A stretch of 64,000 nt of DNA from Macrotrachela quadricornifera (taxonomy: Eukaryota > Rotifera > Eurotatoria > Philodinida > Philodinidae). The translations under genes and the position numbers were made by a program. Shown here one piece after another: positions 55,301-64,000 of this stretch (position 1 is its first letter; each line of letters starts with the position of its first letter). Location of the stretch: NCBI GenBank assembly GCA_022393335.1, contig JAJEKB010000487.1:98424-162423 (forward strand), written 5' to 3'. Under the pieces are notes generated by a model. The model saw nothing but the letters and a program-made list of their open reading frames with translations, was not told the origin of the DNA and did not search any database.

Positions 55301-57504
55301 CAAAGAATATAATTATTATTTACCATACATTCTACTTTAAAAAATAAAAATAAGTAAATACTCTTAATGTTGATTTACTATCTTTTCAATAAATTATCAA
55401 TGTTATTTATTGAGTTTTTTAATATCATTTTTCTTGTAATTACTAATATCCATTGTCGGCATTTTAATACGAATCAAAATTAAGTTATTAAAAAAAAGCT
55501 GCCGCTTAATCGTCCTTCTTTTTTTTTCTGTTATTTCATTTTATGATTGAATACATTGTTTATATACAAATCTATTGAAGAATTTTACAATCTCTTATTC
55601 TCTTCTAAGAAGAGAGTAAGCTCGTACATATATAAAATCTTATCTTTTTTGTTCTATTGGCTTCTTCTTATACGGAAATTCAATTATAATCATATAAATA
55701 GGTATTCAATGTTTGTAGTTATCCGATTGATGATAAATATATAGAAAACAGATCATCTTAGACATAAAAACATATCTAACAAATGGCATCGGTCGCACGC
55801 TACTCTCTTTTGTATGTTTAATTATCATCTTATTCACTGTCATATGGCATTTTTCCATTTGATTACTAATACAAGTATTAAAACGTTTAGTGACTATATA
55901 GATCAATTCAAAAAAAAAGACAATCATTGATCTATGAGAACTTATTTAAAAATATTGAAAATCAATTGCTTTAACTAAATAATCTTTTCACATATATGTT
56001 TGATGAACATTAGAATTGTATTCAATTTTTTTTTTTTGTTTTCTTCTTTTATTATAATCCATCCATCTGTTATAAAAGAAGGAAGTAAGTGACCATATTC
56101 ATTTAAAAAGAAAAAAAGATTTAATATATAGATTGATTTCTTCCTTTATTTCTATGTCAATGTAGAAATTTCATTTTCCACTTCAAAACAATTCTGTTAC
56201 TTAAGTGTTTGCTGCAAAATGATTGTGTGTGTGTGAACGGCATTACATTTCCGACACAACTATATAACTACTTGTTCATGTACGTTTATAGACAGACAGA
56301 TTGCCGACATCGGATTAATATGATCAGGAAATAACTAGTCAACTAATAGAAAAAAAAAGAATGACAATACTAGTAAAAGAAAAGAAAGTGAATGAACTTG
56401 TTTCTTACGCACGAATAGCATAATCGAGTTTTTGATTTATTCAATTGGATAATAATATAACATAAAATATGAATAGAAGAATGAATGAAAAAAAAAGTCA
56501 TAAAATAAATATAATCGATTGATTTTATGAGAAAAATATTATAAATAAGTATTTATTTAATGTATTTATCGATTTTAAAAGTTCTTATTTAAATTGACTT
56601 TTTTTTTCAAATAAAACAATAATCAATTCATAAGTTTTTATTTCCAAACAAAATTATTTTAAAATAAGAAAAACTTATAATATTGAATTTTATTTTTTAA
56701 CTTTCATTCTATTCAAGTAGTATTTATATTTATAGTGAATATAATAAATATTTTAACATATTTATTAATAGACTTGAAAATAAATAAAAATTACAACCGG
56801 GAGTTAATAATGTCTATATTTACAGTCATTTATTCCATCTCTTTTGTAGTTTTGTCGACAATATTTTTGAGTGACTCTTCATTGGCATTACAATATCAAT
56901 ATATACAAATACAGACATTGATAAGGTCATATTACCACCTCATCACTTGCATCTATTGAAGAAATAGCCTGAGGTTTCCTCAATATATGTACTCTATTTT
57001 TCCTTTCTTCACTAATAGAAAATGTCTGTTGTCTTTCTTACTGTTTGATGGTAATGATTATACTCGAAAAAAAAAAGAAGAAGAAACGAAAGATTTTTGC
57101 ATATATACTCAAAATATTTACTTAGCTTTCATTTGTCTAGAAGAAGAGAGGAAAAAAAACGCAAAAATAACATAAATTTTTATTGCATATATATTCGAAC
57201 TCGTTCCGATAATATTTTCTTCATTCATTGATTGGTTCAGTATGTTCGTGAAAAAAGAAAAAGAATACTTTCACATAAAACAGATGATGGGATTGGCCGT
57301 TACGATAATATTTTTTCTTTTTCTCTTCTTTTTTCATTGACGATTGTAAATCAATCTTTCTTTTTCTCATTTAACGGAAATGAGCAGCAAACAGTTAATA
57401 TCGGAAATAGTCAAATAGATCATTTGTCTATGAAAGTAAGAGAAAAAAAAAGAAAAAGAATTTTAAAAAAAAAATTGAATAAATGATTATTTTTAGTTTT
57501 ATCA
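52376..57504. other. Large intergenic region upstream of FoxD
   Basis: About 5.1 kb with no supported gene. It has a GAT microsatellite at 53084-53102 and scattered open frames that begin at non-ATG codons or are low-complexity. Regulatory sequence for the developmental gene FoxD is plausible but not demonstrable by eye. Confidence 0.5.
53084..53102. repeat. (GAT)n microsatellite
   Basis: Six GAT units in a row. Confidence 0.9.
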
Positions 57505-58301
57505 ATGACAAAATCACCGACAAATAATGATGATATTGAAAGTCTTAGTTCAAATCATCATATATATTCCTATTCTTCATCATCTCCTTCATCAAATCCT
57601 TCTGTTGATTTAAGTCCACCACATTCTCCTATATCATCATTATGTGATGATATTGATCATGAAAATAAAAATTCCAAAGAAAAATCTTTATTAATAAAAC
57701 AACATATTACTAAACCTCCTTATTCTTATATAGCATTAATAACAATGGCTATATTACAATCTCCATCACGTCGATTAACATTAAGTGGTATATGTGAATT
57801 TATAGCAAATCGATTTCCATATTATAAAGAACGTTTTCCAGCTTGGCAAAATTCTATACGTCATAATTTAAGTTTAAATGATTGTTTTTTAAAAATTCCA
57901 CGTTCACCAGAAAACCCAGGTAGTTTAAGGATATTTTTTTTTTTGAAAAATTTTTTTTTCTTTTTGTTTCATTTTTAGGAAAAGGAAATTATTGGACATT
58001 AGATCCAGCAAGTGAAAATATGTTTGATAATGGGTCATTTTTACGTCGTCGTAAACGCTTTAAACGTTTAAATCAACATCATTCAACACATTTTCATCAT
58101 GAATCATCGACAATTCCTTTATTACCATTTCCATTTCTTCCAACAAAACGATATTTTCCATTTATACCACCACCTTCTCTACCATTATTACCACCAATAT
58201 TAACACCTAATATTCCAATAGTTCAACAAAATACATCAAAAACTTCATTTACAATAGATAATCTTATTGGAAATAATAAAACTAATATAAATTCATACTG
58301 A
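57505..58301 (+). CDS. FOXD: Forkhead transcription factor, FoxD class
   Basis: Two exons (57505-57919, 57979-58301), 245 residues. A Ser/Pro-rich, acidic N-terminus precedes the forkhead domain (about residues 72-170). The domain has [55 protein letters not shown] and, after the intron, [20 protein letters not shown] followed by LRRRKRFKR. These are the FoxD-specific choices ([24 protein letters not shown]). Helix 3 ([10 protein letters not shown]) is fully conserved, so DNA binding should be normal. Near the C-terminus FTIDNLIG resembles the eh1/Groucho-binding motif of FoxD repressors. The intron falls within the forkhead domain after NPG. Confidence 0.93.
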
Positions 58302-61300
58302 AAACTCTGATCAATATATGTATGTGTATGTTCTTTTAACGTATATTATAATATAATGATCATGACCAATAAGAAAAATTAGTCGAATCTGATATAGATT
58401 GATAAAACAAATCTTGATTTTACAACGTTTTTTTTTTCTTAGTAATTATCATCATGAAAAGCAATAAATTTTCTTCGCAAGTAAATCAAATAGCTGATAT
58501 TTCATGTGTTTTTGATGATATATATACACAAATATGATTATGGCAACATAAGTTAAAATAAATAAAACAAAGATAAATATCAATTGTTGTTATTTTAATA
58601 AGATCTATATATATGTTCTTTTCTGCACAATTATCGATAATAAAAAGGAAACAACATGTCGTTCTTCGGATGTCCGTATGTTGTTGATGTAAGAAAATAT
58701 GGAGACTGTTTTTAGGATAGTAAGGAATAACAATTAGCTTCATCTCTCAACAGAGAAATAGACAAAATATGAATGAAAATGATGTGAGAATGAGCACAGC
58801 TGTATAAGCGTATATATATATATCTATTTTGTTGTGCATGAATGCTATGTACATATAAATAGAAGATGAACGCTGAAATATTTTCTTTGTAGTAATGTGA
58901 TATTTTCCTTTGAACGAAATGCAAGAAAAATATTTTGATTTTCTTCAAAATATAAAGAATGTTAATATGAACTAATATTGTTATCGAAAGTTATGAAATA
59001 TACTTATGTAAAGTTGGTATAGACATAATTTGAAAGACAAAGAAACATTTGCGTGATAAAGATTTTTCTGATTTTATAGTAGACTATATCTTCGTATTAT
59101 AGGTAGAAATAAATGTCAACTAAATTGAATCTTTGTTAAGAGATTTTTATAATAGAATTCCTTTTTACAGATTGAAATCGCATTCATCTAAAATTGCTTC
59201 GGTTACATCGAGAGTTACTATTATCAATAAAACACAATTTTAACTGATCAACTACGTTGGATTTGATAACGGAGGAAGAGACATGGATGATATTGATAAT
59301 CGTTGTGATTAACGGAGTATTAAAGAAAATAGTTGAAGTATAGATAATTAATATCCATCATTCATAGAGAAAAAAAGTAGTAATTATATTTCCAAGTAGA
59401 ACTATTGATTGCATCGAAAGATGAGTTTATTATTTGTTCACTTAATAGTTTGTTCAAAAAGCTCGCTTTTGAAGGATGTTATTTTAATTGATATATGCAT
59501 AATATGAAATATGGAAAAAATAAATATGATTATTATTCAAACTCAAAACAAAAGCTTTTTTCAAAGAAATTAAACATCAATTTATATTTATTTTTCAGAA
59601 AAATCTCTTTTATTTTCTAGCTCATATTCAAGCTAACAAGAAGTATTAGTCTCATATAGAGATGCAACAGCGACGACAACCGGTACTAACCGGTTTTATC
59701 GTTTCTGCACCGATAACTAGCATACACTATGCAGTTCATACCAGTAGAAATCTGTTTATATCGGTGTATATCGATCATCGATTGGTGAAACGGTGACAGT
59801 GAATCAATGAACGACCATCACTGTTGTATCTTTAGTCTCCTTGAAATATCTACTTTTGAATTATTCGAAAAAAACTGATAATAGATAAAGTAAACAGAGT
59901 CGATGTCTTTCAATCATTATTAACTAGAGATATAAAGCTGATCAGCAAATGAGTTATAAACTCATAATGAGATATCTCCAACTGTTAAATCGCTATTAGA
60001 CTGAGCATATAGTCAAACAATAGATCTCGATGATTTGTTAAGAACCCTCTTCCAATTTTTGACTGAATTCAAATTAGCCATTCTAAGTTAGCTTTCTGCA
60101 AAACAATTGACATTCATTGTGATGCTGTCTTCAGCTATTTGATCGTAATTAGAATGACATTCGGTAAGAATTCATTTATTTTCTTAGAACACTAATCTTG
60201 AGAACTTTAAAAAGTTTGGTTCAAATAATTAAAATTTAAGTGAATATTCAAGGTCTTTGCGTGCGAATTACGTACATATGCTAGGACGAGAGAGAAAGTG
60301 GGTAAAACTCATTTTGTTCTCCTCACGTATGGCATTAACTATAATGTATGCTTTCGACCTTTCCAGAATTTTGTTTAGATTAGTAATGTATTTGGTGACA
60401 AAAGTTTATGCTCTTTAAGATCTTTTTAATAAAAGTTAAATGAATCAAAATATTGGTGCCAATGATCATGATAATGGTGGTAAGAAGTCAATTGATGCTC
60501 ATCATGGGCGCTATTTAAGTACTAGTGGCAACAGATTGATTCTTTAATTATTATTAACATTTTAAATTCTACGATATTTAATGTATTTCTCATGTTTCAG
60601 ACATTTACAGTCAAAATGCAATGAAAATTATCAATAATAGCTGGGAAGGCAATAAAAGAATTATTCTAAACAAAAATAATTTGACGTGTAACTTCTTTTT
60701 AGGTGTTACATTGGCATTTGCAGTTGAATGAAATTATTAAAACTGTAAAGATAACAAAGTAGTGGGTGATGAGCTTAAAATATTTTGTGATACGTCTTGC
60801 GTATTAAATTTGAAATAAAGTTTTTAACGATGTTTCGAAATGGAAAAAATTGGGAATGAATCGGCGATTTTTCGACAATTTAAAACAAAAAGGACATAAC
60901 CAGTTTTCACTCATTCCGGGTAAGTAGCCAATCTATATTCAAAAGATAGTATTTTTGTCGAGAATGATCGAATACAAGTATTTTTAGATCTTGAAGTAAG
61001 GCATAAATAGTATTGTAGAATACTTCATTACTGGAGTAAACAGCAACTTTTTGTAGAATTGATATTGGCAGTATTTCACTTATGACAACTGTTCCTGTGA
61101 ACTGATCTCAACAATTAGTCTTCTAATTTTATTTTGCTTGCAGTATCCTACTTAAACATTAAATTTCATCTTTCTAACTTATCTTCTTATGAAGTTATAG
61201 AGATCTAACTTTGGAAAAAATGTGATATTTTCGCGAAGTATGGCAGAAAAGATGCTTTTTTCTGGCGAGGGATCATCTCAACTGTCAAACCGGTTTCAAG

Positions 61301-61782
61301 TTGAGGCTATGTGTATATAATATAGATCCTAATGTGCTATGAATATCGTGAAAAGGACTGTAAAAGTTGATATAAATAGTAAATTAAACAAGTAAAATCT
61401 TAAAAAAGTAAATGTACTTTAAATCTAGTAAATCATATGACTACATAATTAATCGCTCTTGTCTCTTTTGCACAAAAAGAGAACTTACAAAGTCAAACAT
61501 AAGAATACTATGATGATATTAGTTGAAAAATAATGAAATATTACACAAACATAGAGCATTGTTTTTATTAAAATTTTTTTTGTAAATATAATTAAGGAAT
61601 AAATTAGGAAAATAAGATGAACATATATTTAATGTTTATAATCAATTAAATTCTTATTATCAAATGGTAAAATAAACGGGATAAAAATTGACAATTATTG
61701 TTTAGTATAGCAAAAAACGAAAACAATTAAAGAATACGCATGAATAATGCATAATGATTTTATTACAATATATACAATAAGT
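58302..61782. other. Convergent intergenic region
   Basis: 3.5 kb between FoxD and the calbindin gene. Contains a short palindromic stretch around 59683-59698 (AACCGGTACTAACCGGTT-like) and weak ATG-initiated frames near 60440, none with recognisable homology. Confidence 0.45.
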
Positions 61783-63154
61783 TTAAGAATCAGCTGGTTG
61801 TGCTAAAGCTAATAGAATCATTTTAAGTTCAGCTTTACTAATTTTTTTATCTCGATTATAATCACATCCATTTAATAATGATCGTTTAAATTGTTGTAAA
61901 TCTTCATGATCATAATCCTAAAAAAATATTTCTCATACATTTAAAATATTTCTCATACAAAATTAGATTATACTTTTTTAATAAGATCCATAAGATCTTT
62001 TACAAAACCATCTAATTCTTCTTCTTCAATTATTTCATTTCCATCCTTTTGTTTTTTTAAAAAATCGAAAAATTTTTTGTTTGAAAAAATAAAAGAAAAA
62101 ATTTTACTTTATCGTAAAGTTGAAATACTCGATCGAGATCTTGAGATGTTATCGATGAACAGCTCTATAGAAAAAAATTTATTAAATAACGAATGATTTT
62201 GTTTTTTTATAATTTACTTACTTTAAATATTGGACGTAAAAGAAAATTTTCTTTTACCGGTAAAAGTCTTGAAAAAAAAAACAAACTTTATTCTTCTTCT
62301 TTTACAAAATTTTATTCTTTTTTTTTTACTTTGTCATTTCACTAAATTGTAATTTTCCATCACCATTCGTATCAAATATATGTAACTATAGAAAAATTCA
62401 ACGAAAAACAATATTTAAATAAAATAGTAACATACAATTGTATCAGTATATTCAATTAATTTTTCCTCTGTTAAATTTGTTCCTTGACGTTTAGTTAAAA
62501 GTGCTTTTATAAATTGTTTTAATTCATCAGCTTCAATATAACCAGAACAATCTGTATCAAATTGTTTCCATACTTTCATAAATTCTACACTTGAATCAAG
62601 TGGATTATCTTTACGAAAAAGAAGAAGAAAATTTTCATCTGTAGGTAAGATTTCTGCTAACTAAATATATAATTAATTTTATAAAATATATTTAATAATT
62701 AAAGAAGAAAAAAACTAACTTCTCCAATTTCAATTTTACCATCTTCATTTTCATCATAAGCTTCTAAAAAACATTCTTTTAGTTCTTTTAATACACTATC
62801 AGGTATTAACTGAAACAAAAACAAAATCAATATTGAATAAATGAAGTATTTATCTATGAGTAACTCACTTCTGGACCTGCATCATTTGAATTAACAGATG
62901 ATGCAAGTTCGCGAAGTAAATCATCTAATTCATGACCTTCAATAAAACCATTACCTAAATTAAATTAATTAAATCAATAATTTTATTTCTACAAAAAAAA
63001 ACAAACATTTACCATCAGTATCATAATGACTCCAAATTTCCATAAATTGTGCTGCTGTTAATTGTTTTAATTCTTTACTTTGTTCATCACGAAATTGTCG
63101 TAAAAAATTTTCTTTTTTACGTTGACGTTGATGTTCGTTAATGGATGTTGCCAT
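61783..63154 (-). CDS. Six-EF-hand calcium-binding protein (calbindin/calretinin, Drosophila Cbp53E-like)
   Basis: Nine exons (63154-63013, 62954-62869, 62809-62720, 62660-62436, 62385-62330, 62267-62222, 62164-62108, 62045-61974, 61917-61783) encode 302 residues. The sequence follows insect calbindin-32: FRDEQSKELKQLTAAQFMEI, FLLLFRKDNPLDSSVEFMKV, EEKLIEYTDTI and LLPVKENFLL. EF-loops 1-4 are canonical (DTDGNGFIEGHE, DENEDGKIEIGE, DTDCSGYIEADE, DTNGDGKLQFSE). Loops 5 and 6 (DKDGNEIIEEEE, DYNRDKKISKAE) lack the position-6 glycine, so their calcium affinity may be low. These cytosolic calcium buffers and sensors are typical of neurons. AG stands directly before the ATG (TTTTAG/ATG), fitting a trans-splice or 5'UTR intron acceptor. 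Confidence 0.95.
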
Positions 63155-64000
63155 CTAAAATATTATATTCCTCAAAAAAACAAAAAACATTTGTTAATAG
63201 TACATAAATGAAATGTTTCTCTATCGTACGGATTTCATCTAATATAACAAGAAATAGGCAACAATATATAATGTGTAAATGGAACAAATGTGCTGTGCAC
63301 ACAATGCCTAAAATAAAATCATTTATCGTTTTTTCCTGCTCTCACTCGCTCATTTTTTTTCTCTCGTTTAACATTCATCCATGTGAAGTAGAATGTCATC
63401 ATTCTTTTCTATTCGTTGTGTATTTTATTTGATTCTCAGTACTATCGCTAGTAACATACCGACGTTCTTTAATAGCATTGATGCATTTAGAAAAATATGA
63501 TGTCTCTATCCAGTGAATGAGCAAGCAAGAAAATGCCTCGATTTTGATATGACCAGCTGGCGCTTATTATTCTTCTTTTTTTCTCTGCAAACTGTATTTA
63601 ACACACGAATAAATTATAGCAATAAACAAATATTCAATGAGAAAAATATGTTATTTAGCAATAATAATCAAAAAAAAAAGAAACTCGTAGGAGAACCTTT
63701 TTTTTTTATAATATTCATTTTATCATACCGCTATTTATATTCTAATAAAGATCGAACGATAGAAGAATCGATTGAATTACTAGTAAGCCTAGTCACTTCC
63801 TAATCGGATGCTTATATTCACTTATTCAATCGTCTTATTAGGTTTTATATTGATGATAATATTACTACATTAATATCGATGTTCGATCATATGAAAAGAA
63901 TCCTAATGAAATTGTCAATAGTGGTCATAATAAAGTAAATAATGAAATTTTCTATTTTTTTTTCCATTATCAAAAATATCGTTTTTTAAAGATACATAGA
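63155..64000. other. 5' flank of calbindin gene
   Basis: AT-rich; no promoter element or further exon recognised up to the window end. Confidence 0.4.

Noticed and set aside
59655..59720. TAGAGATGCAAC and AACCGGT motifs like a hAT transposon end
   Set aside because: No matching right end, target duplication or transposase fragment was found.
60440..60730. Possible small two-exon gene starting MNQNIGANDHDN
   Set aside because: Frames are short, interrupted and without homology; splice sites ambiguous.

Overview
This is an AT-rich animal nuclear contig (about 30% G+C by eye). It is intron-dense: most introns are 45-80 nt with GT-AG borders, and codons favour A or T in the third position. The gene set is metazoan (FoxD, SR-cyclophilin, TMEM107, Rag GTPase, calbindin, Rho, TRIM-NHL-like). 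Composition, tiny introns, closely packed same-strand gene pairs, and a 3' splice site just before many start codons (as expected with spliced-leader trans-splicing) best fit a bdelloid rotifer. The assignment is inference; no taxon-specific marker was seen.

Layout. 1-3.65 kb: 3' half of SF3A1, then, 87 nt later, a RACGAP1/CYK-4-like gene that stops after its C1 zinc finger and has no RhoGAP domain. 4.8-7.0 kb (-): SH2D4-type adaptor. 7.8-11.0 kb: UBFD1 and a mitochondrial nucleotide carrier (NDT/SLC25A32-33-36 group), 170 nt apart; UBFD1 has a GC-AG intron holding a hairpin MITE-like element. 13.2-13.6 kb (-): small CDCA3/Tome-1-like gene. 13.9-24.4 kb: an SR-cyclophilin (PPIG/NKTR) with a tandemly repeated RS domain, then RagC/D. 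Two inverted copies of a roughly 0.9-kb repeat lie near 12.1-13.0 and 18.4-19.3 kb. 27.6-29.4 kb: complete 451-residue alpha-tubulin with a TATA promoter. 31.1-32.7 kb: secreted or anchored alpha-carbonic anhydrase. 33.3-36.4 kb: APPBP2-like TPR protein with an N-terminal CARD-like domain. 38.2-39.2 kb (-): atypical Rho GTPase without CAAX box, with a 20-nt microexon for its P-loop. 40.7-42.6 and 50.8-51.3 kb (-): two TMEM107 paralogues, the first apparently frame-broken. 43.0-47.0 kb (-): large RING/coiled-coil/beta-propeller protein. 49.1-49.7 kb: retrotransposon gag-like remnant. 51.65-52.4 kb: CS-domain protein divergent from TMEM107 copy 2. 57.5-58.3 kb: FoxD. 61.8-63.2 kb (-): six-EF-hand calbindin.

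The genes do not form one pathway. Three same-strand pairs (SF3A1/RACGAP1-like, UBFD1/carrier, PPIG/RRAGC) look operon-like. The strongest candidates for something undescribed are the CARD-APPBP2 fusion, which would join a death-fold interaction domain to a cullin-2 substrate-receptor scaffold, and the centralspindlin-like protein lacking its GAP module. Exon borders were read by eye. Total coding length is divisible by three for every complete gene except TMEM107 copy 1; treat individual borders as good to 1-2 nt.
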